From Mycobacterium sp. 1245805.9 (lineage in GTDB: Bacteria > Actinomycetota > Actinomycetes > Mycobacteriales > Mycobacteriaceae): a stretch of DNA of 64,000 nt. Both the position numbers and the translations under genes were made by a program. The notes under the pieces were generated by a model. That model saw only the letters and a program-made list of their open reading frames with translations, was not told the origin of the DNA and made no database searches. The stretch lies in the NCBI RefSeq assembly GCF_001672915.1, contig NZ_LZKR01000077.1:22119-86118 (forward strand). The letters run 5' to 3'. Positions 33,254 through 41,167 of the stretch are shown here, in pieces. Every line of letters starts with the position of its first letter. Within the stretch, counting starts at the first letter, position 1.

Positions 33254-34048
33254 GTGGACCCCGAGGCGTTGCAGCTGCTGGCCGACTCCCTGCGCACCAC
33301 CATGACCGCCGCGAGCGGCGCCAAGCTCGACGCGGCGTTGTCCGACCTCGGCTGGCACGACATGCTCGACGAAATACCGGAATTCGCAATACCTTTGGTG
33401 TTCCGGCTGCTCGGCGAGACCGGCGCGCACGCCCCCGTACTCAACGACGTGGTGCTGCGGGCGGCCGGACGCGAAGACGGCGGAACCCTCCCCCTGCCCT
33501 TCGCCGGGGGTTCGTGGGTGGTGTGGGAGCGAGACGATCGGGCCACCCCGACGCTGGACGGGCTGCCGATACACCATGTGCCGCAGGGTGATCCGGTGCC
33601 GCTCGCCGCGGGACGGCGGGCGCTGGGCTGGTGGCTGGTCGGTACCGGTCGGGCGATGTTGTCGCTGGCGCGCCAGCATGCCTTGGACCGCGTCCAATTC
33701 GGCCGGCACATCAGCTCCTTTCAGGCGATCCGGCATCGGTTGGCCGAAACACTCGTCGCGATCGAGGGCGCGGAGGCGACCCTGAACGCCGCCGCGCAGC
33801 CGGACGACGCCGACGGCCTGGCTTCCCTGCTGGCCAAGGCCGCGGCCGAGGTGGCGGCGCTGACCGCGGCGCGCCACTGCCAGCAGGTGCTGGGCGGGAT
33901 CGGCTTCACCGCCGAGCACCAGCTGCACCACCACGTGGAGCGGGCGCTGGTTCTCGACGGGCTGCTGGGCAGCGCGCGGGAACTGACCCGCGAAGCCGGA
34001 ACGGCATTGCGAAACAAGGGCTTCGCGCCTCGGCTGGCGCAGCTGTAA
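33254..34048 (+). CDS. Acyl-CoA dehydrogenase, short partner subunit
   Basis: 264 residues, start GTG 33254 behind AAGGAG. Only the C-terminal four-helix domain is well conserved (GRAMLSLARQHALDRVQFGRHISSFQAIRHRL, QQVLGGIGFTAEHQLHHHVER). The middle beta domain with the flavin loop is reduced. The YGGTAEIQ end and a normal active-site Glu are missing. It looks like a non-catalytic or FAD-completing subunit for the preceding gene, as in ChsE-type heteromers. Confidence 0.87.
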   Translation: MDPEALQLLADSLRTTMTAASGAKLDAALSDLGWHDMLDEIPEFAIPLVFRLLGETGAHAPVLNDVVLRAAGREDGGTLPLPFAGGSWVVWERDDRATPTLDGLPIHHVPQGDPVPLAAGRRALGWWLVGTGRAMLSLARQHALDRVQFGRHISSFQAIRHRLAETLVAIEGAEATLNAAAQPDDADGLASLLAKAAAEVAALTAARHCQQVLGGIGFTAEHQLHHHVERALVLDGLLGSARELTREAGTALRNKGFAPRLAQL

Positions 34049-34105
34049 GGGACCACCGGGCGCCTGCGCGTACACTCGTCTCGCAACCCACGAGGATCGG
34101 ACGCG

Positions 34106-34369
34106 ATGAGCCACCCCGACGTACCCCGAAACGAGGTCGGTGTCGCCTCGCTGCTCGTCGGCATCGTCGCGCTGCTCACCTGTTGGCTGCTGATCGGGGT
34201 GCCCTTCGGCATCGCGGCGGTGATAACCGGCGACGTCGCCCGCCGGCGAGTGCAGCGCGGTGAGGCCAACAATCCCCGAATCGCCGTGGCGGGCATCGTA
34301 TTAGGTGCGATCTCGATCGCGGCGGGGCTCGCCGCGATCGGTTACTACGCCTGGCGGGACGCCCGCTAA
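34106..34369 (+). CDS. DUF4190 small membrane protein
   Basis: 87 residues with two transmembrane helices (LLVGIVALLTCWLLIGVPFGIAAVI and IAVAGIVLGAISIAAGLAAIGY), joined by a basic loop DVARRRVQRGEA. GAGGAT precedes the ATG. The pattern VGVASLLVGIVA...AVAGIVLG is the DUF4190 signature. Its stop overlaps the stop of the convergent acyl-CoA dehydrogenase by four bases. Function unknown. Confidence 0.85.
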   Translation: MSHPDVPRNEVGVASLLVGIVALLTCWLLIGVPFGIAAVITGDVARRRVQRGEANNPRIAVAGIVLGAISIAAGLAAIGYYAWRDAR

Positions 34370-35541
34370 TTGCGCGGCAGGCCGAGCACCCGTTCGGCGA
34401 TGATGTTCCGCTGGATTTCGGAGGTGCCGCCGGCGATGGTCGCGGCGAAGCTACGCGCGTAGCGGTCGAACCAGCTGCGGTAGTGGCTGTCCAGGTCCAA
34501 CGGTGCGAACGGCGCGGTGACCGCGTGGTAAACGAGACCCTCGGCGCCCGCGGCATTCAGCGCGTCCTCGGCGGCGCGTTGCAGGGCCTCCGAACCGAGC
34601 AGCTTGAGCACCGACTGGCCCGGCACATCCTCTTCCCCCCGAGCGGCGCGGGCCAGGGCCGCCGACCCCAGCAGTCGCAGCGCGTAGGAGTCCATCACCA
34701 GGGTGGCGTAGCGATCCCGCTCGAGCGGTCCGGACGGGCGGAAGTCGGCGGTCAGCCGGTGCAACAGGTCGACGTAGCCCATCCACAGCATGATCCGTTC
34801 GTGGCCCAGCGAACCGGTTGCCACCCGCCAGCCCTCGTCGAGGCGACCGATCAGGTTCTCGGCGGGGACCCGCGCGTCGGTGAAAAACACCTCGTTGAAA
34901 TCGATTTCGTCGCCGTCGCACACCGACGCGAACGGGCGGCGCACCACGCCGGGAATGTCGGTCGGGATCATCAATGCGCTGATGCCCTTGTGTTTCGGCT
35001 TGCCCGGGTCGGTGCGCACAAACGTCAATAGCACGTCGGCGTCGTGGGCGCCCGACGTCCACACCTTCTGCCCGTTGACCACGAAGTGGTCACCGTCGAG
35101 CACCGCCCGCGTTTTCAGCGACGCCAGATCCGAACCCGCACCCGGTTCGCTCATCCCCAACGACGCGGTGATCTCGGCCCGCAGAATCGGCACCGCCCAT
35201 CGCCGCTGCTGCTCCGGGGTGCCGAAGGTCAACAACGACGCCGCGATGATGCCGACGCCCTGCGGATTGAAACTCTGATAGATGCGCCGGCGCCCCAATT
35301 CCTCCAAGTAGACGTATTGCTGCAACAGCGTGGCGTTGCGACCGCCGAATTCCGGCGGATTGCCGGGCAGCAGCCACCCGCTGTCGAAGAGCAGCCGCTG
35401 CCAGCGCCTGGCCCACTCAGGAATGTGGGAACTGGACCGCGGCCGCTCGACCGCCTCCGCCGCCGAGGGAAGGTGCGCGTCCAGGAAGGCGACCAACTCG
35501 GCGCGAAACGCCTCGACGTCGGCATCAAAGGTCAGTTGCAC
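34366..35541 (-). CDS. Acyl-CoA dehydrogenase
   Basis: 391 residues from GTG 35541, five bases after AGGAG. The longer frame to 35820 crosses the operator at 35625-35639 and is rejected. GMSEPGAGSDLASLKTRA is the flavin loop, VNGQKVWTSGAH the next strand, and GGTSEIQRNIIAERVLG the signature end. It is transcribed divergently from the TetR at 35696, with the perfect GAGAAT palindrome between them, so direct control by that regulator is likely. Confidence 0.93.
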   Translation of the reverse strand: MQLTFDADVEAFRAELVAFLDAHLPSAAEAVERPRSSSHIPEWARRWQRLLFDSGWLLPGNPPEFGGRNATLLQQYVYLEELGRRRIYQSFNPQGVGIIAASLLTFGTPEQQRRWAVPILRAEITASLGMSEPGAGSDLASLKTRAVLDGDHFVVNGQKVWTSGAHDADVLLTFVRTDPGKPKHKGISALMIPTDIPGVVRRPFASVCDGDEIDFNEVFFTDARVPAENLIGRLDEGWRVATGSLGHERIMLWMGYVDLLHRLTADFRPSGPLERDRYATLVMDSYALRLLGSAALARAARGEEDVPGQSVLKLLGSEALQRAAEDALNAAGAEGLVYHAVTAPFAPLDLDSHYRSWFDRYARSFAATIAGGTSEIQRNIIAERVLGLPRN

Positions 35542-35624
35542 AGCACTCCTGCGAAAGACGGTTTCCGGGTTCTCGGGGACAGCGCGGTTCGCTCTTGCGA
35601 TTAAGCTTCCATACACGCGTCTAA

Positions 35625-35639
35625 GAGAATAGTATTCTC
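35625..35639. promoter_or_regulatory. Perfect palindrome GAGAATA-G-TATTCTC, shared operator
   Basis: An exact 15-bp palindrome between the divergent acyl-CoA dehydrogenase (start 35541) and TetR (start 35696). Same motif as at 28321 and near-copies at 7576 and 36457. Best candidate for the autoregulatory site of the TetR. Confidence 0.7.
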
Positions 35640-35695
35640 GTGGTACGAAAGTTACAATCTCCCGACACGGCGTCCATAGGGGGTCGAGCGAACCG

Positions 35696-36412
35696 ATGGC
35701 ACGGCGTTCTCCGGTAGAGTCCAACCATGTTCTCCCCACGCGGCAATCGTCCGAGCCGACCGTGACCAGCCCGAGCGAAGAGCCGGCCTGGAAGCAGCGC
35801 GCCGTCGAGCGGTCGATCAAGACCGCGAAATTGCGCGCGGCACAGCGCGTTCAGCGCTTCCTCGACGCCGCGCAGGCGATCATCATCGAGAAGGGCAGCA
35901 CCGACTTCACCGTCCAGGAGGTCGTGGATCGCTCCCGGCAGTCGTTGCGCAGCTTCTACCTGCAGTTCGATGGCAAGCACGAGCTCTTGCTCGCCCTGTT
36001 CGAAGACGCACTGAGCCGCTCCGCCGATCAGATCCGCGCAGCCACGGAAAGCCACACCGACGCGCTGGAGCGCCTCAAGGTCGCAGTCGAGCTGCTGTAC
36101 GAGTCTTCGCGTCCCGACCCGACGGCCAAACGACCACTGTTCACCGACTTTGCCCCGCGGTTGCTGGTCACGCACCCGGCCGAGGTCAAGGTCGCGCACG
36201 CGCCGCTGCTGGCGTTGCTCACCGAGCTCATGGAGGCCGCCGCGGAGGCCGGCAAGCTGCGCGCCGACATCAACCCGAAGCGGGTGGCCGCGATGACCAT
36301 GCAGACCGTGATGTTCATCGCACAATCCAGTGGCGGCTCCGACGACGCGACGGTCCATCCCATCACGGCCGACGAGGCCTGGGACTTCTGCTCACGCGGA
36401 TTCGTCGGCTAG
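35696..36412 (+). CDS. TetR family regulator, proposed master of the GAGAAT regulon
   Basis: 238 residues from ATG 35696, or 216 from GTG 35762. HTH in TVQEVVDRSRQSLRSFYLQFDGKHELL (about residues 72-98), unusual in having SLRSFYLQF in the recognition helix region. The ligand domain is longer than in the other TetRs here. Autoregulation through the palindrome at 35625-35639 is suggested by position. The same palindrome precedes the Rieske operon and the next SDR gene, pointing to a small regulon. Confidence 0.88.
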   Translation: MARRSPVESNHVLPTRQSSEPTVTSPSEEPAWKQRAVERSIKTAKLRAAQRVQRFLDAAQAIIIEKGSTDFTVQEVVDRSRQSLRSFYLQFDGKHELLLALFEDALSRSADQIRAATESHTDALERLKVAVELLYESSRPDPTAKRPLFTDFAPRLLVTHPAEVKVAHAPLLALLTELMEAAAEAGKLRADINPKRVAAMTMQTVMFIAQSSGGSDDATVHPITADEAWDFCSRGFVG

Positions 36413-36456
36413 CGACCTGTAACAAAACGAGCAAATAGCGCTCGCCATTGCCAGGC

Positions 36457-36471
36457 GAGAATGAAGTTCTC
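36457..36471. promoter_or_regulatory. GAGAAT-N3-GTTCTC, near-copy of the shared operator
   Basis: Eleven of twelve fixed bases agree with the perfect sites. It lies 110 bases upstream of the mycofactocin-type SDR start and just after the TetR stop. It continues into GTTCT-N9-AGAAC (36466-36484), a second imperfect dyad. Confidence 0.5.
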
Positions 36472-36581
36472 TATTATCTAGAACGGGAATTCGCCGAAAT
36501 GGATCTGGCGTTGACGTACGCCGGCGGGGGATGCCGAGTCGGCTGTCCTCCGCCGAGCCATCGAGGAATGAGGTAGTAACC

Positions 36582-37433
36582 ATGACCGGACGTGTCGAGG
36601 GCAAAGTCGCCTTCATCACCGGGGCCGCGCGCGGTCAGGGCCGCAGCCACGCGGTGCGGTTGGCGCAGGAGGGCGCCGACATCATCGCGGTCGACATCTG
36701 CAAGCCCATCCGCGAGGGCCTCGCGGAGGGCTCGGCGATCCCCCCGTCGACACCGGAGGACCTTGCGGAGACGGCCGACCTCGTCAAGGGACACAACCGC
36801 CGGATCGTCACCGCCGAAGTGGACGTGCGCGACTACGCCGCACTGAAGGCCGCCGTCGACAGCGGTGTGGAGCAGCTCGGCCGGCTGGACATCATCGTCG
36901 CCAACGCCGGCATCGGCAACGGCGGTGAAACGCTGGACAAGACCAGCGAAGAGGACTGGACGGAAATGATCGACGTCAACCTGTCGGGGGTGTGGAAGAC
37001 GGTGAAGGCCGGAGTCCCGCACATCCTGGCCGGCGGGCGCGGCGGATCGATCGTCCTGACCAGTTCGGTCGGGGGGCTCAAGGCGTACCCGCATACCGGG
37101 CACTACGTCGCCGCCAAGCACGGCGTGGTGGGCCTGATGCGCGCGTTCGGAGTCGAGTTGGGGCAGCACATGATTCGGGTCAACTCGGTGCATCCGACGC
37201 ACGTGAGCACCGCGATGATCATGAACGAGGGGACGTGGCGGATGTTCCGGCCGGATCTGGAGAATCCGGGTCCCGACGACATGGCGCCGATCTGCCAGAT
37301 GTTCCACACGCTGCCGGTCCCGTGGGTGGACCCGATCGACATCAGCAACGCGGTGCTGTTCTTCGCCTCCGACGAGTCGCGCTACGTCACCGGTGTGACC
37401 CTGCCGATCGACGCGGGTAGCTGTCTGAAATAG
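36582..37433 (+). CDS. Mycofactocin-coupled type SDR oxidoreductase
   Basis: 283 residues from ATG 36582, behind GAGG. TGAARGQGRSHAVRLA is the cofactor motif, NAGIG the structural motif, Ser in TSSVGG and Y-x3-K in YVAAK. The long insert after the second strand (residues about 39-68, beginning VDICKPI) is the mark of SDRs that keep their nicotinamide tightly bound and pass electrons to mycofactocin. It would oxidise a secondary alcohol. Gene set for mycofactocin is not in this window. Confidence 0.9.
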   Translation: MTGRVEGKVAFITGAARGQGRSHAVRLAQEGADIIAVDICKPIREGLAEGSAIPPSTPEDLAETADLVKGHNRRIVTAEVDVRDYAALKAAVDSGVEQLGRLDIIVANAGIGNGGETLDKTSEEDWTEMIDVNLSGVWKTVKAGVPHILAGGRGGSIVLTSSVGGLKAYPHTGHYVAAKHGVVGLMRAFGVELGQHMIRVNSVHPTHVSTAMIMNEGTWRMFRPDLENPGPDDMAPICQMFHTLPVPWVDPIDISNAVLFFASDESRYVTGVTLPIDAGSCLK

Positions 37434-37441
37434 TCCGTCCT

Positions 37442-38278
37442 ATGGACGGATTTGACGGACGCGCCGCTGTCGTGACCGGTGGGGCTAGCGGCATCGGCCT
37501 GGCCACCGCCAGCGAGTTCGCCCGTCGCGGGGCCCGGCTCGTGCTCGCCGACGTTGACCAGCCCGCGCTGGAACAGGCGGTCGAACACCTGCGCGGCGAG
37601 GGGTTCGACGCGCACGGGGTGACGTGCGACGTGCGCCATCTCGAGGAGATGGTTCACCTCGCGGACGAGGCGTTTCGCCTGCTCGGCCAGGTTGACGTCC
37701 TTTTCAGCAACGCCGGCATCGTGGTCGCGGGTCCGATCGCGCAGATGACGCACGAGGACTGGCGCTGGGTGATCGATATCGACCTGTGGGGGTCCATCCA
37801 CGCCGTCGAAGCGTTCCTGCCGCGGCTGCTCGAGCAGGGCACCGGGGGCCACATCGCGTTCACCGCGTCGTTCGCCGGACTGGTCCCCAACGCCGGCCTT
37901 GGGGCGTACGGCGTGGCCAAGTACGGCGTCGTGGCCCTGGCCGAAACGCTGGCCCGCGAGGTCAAGGACAACGGCATCGGCGTTTCGGTGTTATGTCCGA
38001 TGGTGGTCGAAACCAAGTTGGTGTCCAACTCGGAACGAATCCGCGGCGCGGATTACGGCCTGGCGGCGACGCCCGACGTGACGGGTTCGCTCGGGCCGCT
38101 GCCGGCGCAGGACCAAACGCTGGGTGTCGACGACGTGGCGCGGCTGACCGCCGACGCGATCCTGGCCAATCGTTTGTATGTGCTGCCGCACGAGGCGGCG
38201 CGCGCCTCGGTCAAGCGTCGGTTCGAGCGGATTGACCGGACGTTCGACGAGCAGGCCGCCGAGGGCTGGGCCCATTAA
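37442..38278 (+). CDS. SDR family oxidoreductase
   Basis: 278 residues. TGGASGIGLATA cofactor motif, SNAGI, Ser in TASFAG and Y-x3-K in YGVAK. Eight bases after the previous SDR, so both are co-transcribed. The C-terminus is long, with a helical RRFERIDRTFDEQAAEGW end typical of the classical SDRs that act on hydrophobic substrates. Its 3' end overlaps the convergent membrane gene by 68 bases. Confidence 0.92.
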   Translation: MDGFDGRAAVVTGGASGIGLATASEFARRGARLVLADVDQPALEQAVEHLRGEGFDAHGVTCDVRHLEEMVHLADEAFRLLGQVDVLFSNAGIVVAGPIAQMTHEDWRWVIDIDLWGSIHAVEAFLPRLLEQGTGGHIAFTASFAGLVPNAGLGAYGVAKYGVVALAETLAREVKDNGIGVSVLCPMVVETKLVSNSERIRGADYGLAATPDVTGSLGPLPAQDQTLGVDDVARLTADAILANRLYVLPHEAARASVKRRFERIDRTFDEQAAEGWAH

Positions 38279-38681
38279 CGGTTCGCACCGGGATGAACAG
38301 CGCCGCGGCCGCCACCACGAGCAGCGGCAGCAGGATTCCGTTCAGCGTCGCGTCCCGGGTGTTGTACATCTGCAGCATCGACAGGTGATACAGGCAGTGC
38401 AGCGCGTTGAAGACCAGCCACGTCACCGCCGTGACCCGGACCAGGGTTTGGTTGGCGACCAGGACAAAGGTCACCGCGGTCAGCGCCGTCAGTGCCAGAA
38501 ACATTGCCCCGACGTCCTTGACGAAGTGCTCGTTGAACGGCCCGAGTTGCGGGAGCCAGCTCATGCCGAAACCGGGAAAGTTGTCATACCAGTGCCGCGG
38601 CGCCACGTAGGCCCACCCCCCCGTGACGGCGCCGCCAGCGCCCAAGAGGGCCAATACGCTTCGATGAAGTAGTGCGTCCAT
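38211..38681 (-). CDS. Membrane protein of unknown function
   Basis: 156 residues with four hydrophobic segments (SVLALLGAGGAVTGGWAYV, MFLALTALTAVTFVLVA, VTAVTWLVFNALHCLYHL, GILLPLLVVAAAALFIPV). The loop HWYDNFPGFGMSWLPQLGPFNEHF with its conserved aromatic residues is typical of a mycobacterial family of unknown role. Ends inside the 3' end of the convergent SDR gene, an overlap of 68 bases; the C-terminal basic tail is in the overlap. Confidence 0.72.
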   Translation of the reverse strand: MDALLHRSVLALLGAGGAVTGGWAYVAPRHWYDNFPGFGMSWLPQLGPFNEHFVKDVGAMFLALTALTAVTFVLVANQTLVRVTAVTWLVFNALHCLYHLSMLQMYNTRDATLNGILLPLLVVAAAALFIPVRTVNGPSPRRPARRTSGQSARTDA

Positions 38682-38743
38682 ACCGTTTAGACGCCGCAGC
38701 AGCCGGAAGTGTGACGACGCCGGCAGCGACTTTGGCCGGCGGC

Positions 38744-41167
38744 CTATATCGCAGGTGCGCCGCCGATGACCCCGTCCGCTTCCAGCTCCGCGATCTCCGC
38801 CGGGGTCAGGCCCAGCGCGGTGAGCACCTCGTGGTTGTGTTGACCGAGCGTGGGTGCGGGAGTCGTGTGGAAGCGCCCGGGGCCACCGGAGAACCGCATG
38901 GGCACGGTGCTGAGCTTGGCCCGGCCGTTAAGCGGGTCGTCGACATCTTCGAAGAAGTCGCGAAATGCAAGCTGCGGCAGCTCCGTTTGGCGGTGGGGCT
39001 GCATCACCTTGGCCACCGGCACGCCGGCGTCCCATAGGGCAACCACGATGTCGTCGCGGCTGCGAGGCTCGCACCACGCGGCCAGCCGCTCATCGATCAG
39101 GTCCTGGTAAGCCCGCCGCCCGGCGTGGGTGGAGAGCTTGGGATCGGTTGCCCACGAAGGTGATCCGATCGCACCGCACAGCCGCTCCCACTGATCGTCG
39201 GTTTGCACCGCGATGGCGACCCAGCTGTCGGGCCGGCCGAATTCGTCGATGTCGGCACTGCGGTAAAGGTTTTGGGGCGCCGCCGTCGGCCCGCGATTGC
39301 CGGCGCGCTGCAGCAGCGCCCCGTAGGCGGTGTACTCGATGACCTGCTCGGCGGAGATGCTCAGCGCCGCATCGACCATCGAGGCCTCGACCAGCAGCCC
39401 GTGTCCGGTGCGGCGCCTGTACTCCAGCGCCAGCAGCAGGGCGTTGAGGGCATGCACACCGGCGTTGGGGTCACCGATCGAATACGGCTCATACGGCGGG
39501 CGGTCGGGGTAGCCGGTGAGCCAGCTCAAGCCGGATGCCGATTCGATCGCGTAGGCGAACGCCGGGTTGTCGCGCCACGGCCCGTCGAGCCCGAAGCCGG
39601 GCATGCGCAGCATCACCGCGTCGGGCCGAACCGCTTGGACCGCCGCGAAGTCCAGGCCGATCTGGTCCAGCACCCGGGGGGTGAAGTTCTCCACGATCAC
39701 GTCGCACGTCGCGATGAGCCGCAGCAGCACCTCCCGCCCCTGCGGGCGCTGCAGGTCCAGCGCCAGGCCCCTCTTGTTGGTGTTCAGCGCGGCGAAGATC
39801 GGCGACTTGTCCCACCACCGGTTTTCGGTGCTCGGTATCCCGGCGATGAGCCGGGTGCCGTCTGGCCGGCGGGCCGACTCGACGTGGATGACTTCGGCGC
39901 CGAGCATGGCCAGAAAGTGGGTGCAGCAGGGCCCGGCCCAGAAGGTGGTCATATCCAGTATCCGAAGTCCGCTGAACGGCAAGGGCTTCGGCGGCCTCGC
40001 GGTTTCCGGCGCGGACCGCGAGGTCACGCTCGCGGCCCGGTACCGCGCGGTGTGCTCGCCCAACCGCGGCGCGGCCGCCGGCCGCCGGAGCGTCGCGGGC
40101 CACATCCGGTAGGGGTGGTTTGGCTGTTGGAAGTCGCCGCGCGGGTTGCGCACGAACGAACCTCGTTCGACGAAGTGTTCCAATGACTCGACGTTGGCGC
40201 CGTTGGCGACCGGCGCGTTGGGGATCCGGAAGGCCGTCGCGAGTTCGCGGATCTCGTCGACCAGGTTGGCCTCGACCCAGGCGTAGATGTCCTCGGCGTG
40301 CAGGTTTGCCTGCTCGGTGATGGTCAGCGGCGATTCCTCGTCGATCCACTCCGGGTGACCGATCATCGCGCACAGGTCGAACCACTGCTGCGCGGTCCCG
40401 CAGCCGAGGTCGACCAGACCATCCTTCGCCTGGGCCACGCCCGGTACAGTGAGGCGCCTCGCGTCCCGCCAGGGGCGGCCGAGCATCTCGAAGTAGGTCA
40501 CCGGATAGTAAGTCAGGCAGAGGATCTGGGTCTCCAGCATCGACAGGTCGATGATCTCCCCGGGTCCCGACGAGCCGTCGCGGCGCGCCCGCGACGCCAG
40601 GGTCGCGGCACTGGCGTAGGCGCCGGCCATATACTCACCGACCTGGCCGCCGACGAAGACGGGTGCCCGTTCCGGCAGACCGCGGCCCAGCCCGACGATC
40701 CCGCCCGACCATGCCTGCAGCGTGAATTCGGTTGCCGCCCGGTCTCGCCAGGGGCCCCGCAGGCCGAACGGCGTGATCGAGGTGACGGTCAGATGTGGGT
40801 GTGCCCGATGGATCGCCTCGGGCGTGAACCGTTCGGCCACTTGCGATCCCCGAGACCACACCACCGCGTCCGCCGCGGCCAGCAGCCGGGTGACCAAGTC
40901 GATGTCGTCGCCCACCGCGGGGTCGGCGACCACGCTGTGCTTCGACCCGGACAGGAAGGCGAACAGCGCCCCGTCGGTGTCGGGCGGGATGGGCGCGCCC
41001 GAGGACGACCACCGCCGCAGCGGATCGCCTTCCGGTGCTTCGACTTTAATGACGTCGGCGCCGCCGTCGGCGAGGAGCTTCGTGCAGTAGGCGCCCGCTA
41101 TTCCGGTGGAGAGGTCGACCACCGTGCAGCCGGCCAAGGGTGGTTCGGCTCTCGGTTGGTCACTCAT
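38744..41167 (-). CDS. Double-domain CaiB/BaiF (family III) CoA-transferase
   Basis: 807 residues, two fused family III units. Each has the nucleotide-side start (VDLSTGIAGAYCTKLLADGGADVIKVE and LDMTTFWAGPCCTHFLAMLGAEVIHVE). The catalytic Asp is kept in the second half (SIGDPNAG, Asp566), but in the first half the matching spot is QVGEYMAG, Glu178. One active site may therefore be silent or altered. The ATG overlaps the stop of the M24-like gene. It would activate an acid as its CoA thioester without ATP. Confidence 0.92.
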   Translation of the reverse strand: MSDQPRAEPPLAGCTVVDLSTGIAGAYCTKLLADGGADVIKVEAPEGDPLRRWSSSGAPIPPDTDGALFAFLSGSKHSVVADPAVGDDIDLVTRLLAAADAVVWSRGSQVAERFTPEAIHRAHPHLTVTSITPFGLRGPWRDRAATEFTLQAWSGGIVGLGRGLPERAPVFVGGQVGEYMAGAYASAATLASRARRDGSSGPGEIIDLSMLETQILCLTYYPVTYFEMLGRPWRDARRLTVPGVAQAKDGLVDLGCGTAQQWFDLCAMIGHPEWIDEESPLTITEQANLHAEDIYAWVEANLVDEIRELATAFRIPNAPVANGANVESLEHFVERGSFVRNPRGDFQQPNHPYRMWPATLRRPAAAPRLGEHTARYRAASVTSRSAPETARPPKPLPFSGLRILDMTTFWAGPCCTHFLAMLGAEVIHVESARRPDGTRLIAGIPSTENRWWDKSPIFAALNTNKRGLALDLQRPQGREVLLRLIATCDVIVENFTPRVLDQIGLDFAAVQAVRPDAVMLRMPGFGLDGPWRDNPAFAYAIESASGLSWLTGYPDRPPYEPYSIGDPNAGVHALNALLLALEYRRRTGHGLLVEASMVDAALSISAEQVIEYTAYGALLQRAGNRGPTAAPQNLYRSADIDEFGRPDSWVAIAVQTDDQWERLCGAIGSPSWATDPKLSTHAGRRAYQDLIDERLAAWCEPRSRDDIVVALWDAGVPVAKVMQPHRQTELPQLAFRDFFEDVDDPLNGRAKLSTVPMRFSGGPGRFHTTPAPTLGQHNHEVLTALGLTPAEIAELEADGVIGGAPAI

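Noticed and set aside
33254..34048. Short acyl-CoA dehydrogenase as a pseudogene
   Set aside because: It has its own strong ribosome binding site and intact C-terminal domain and fits the known short partner subunits.
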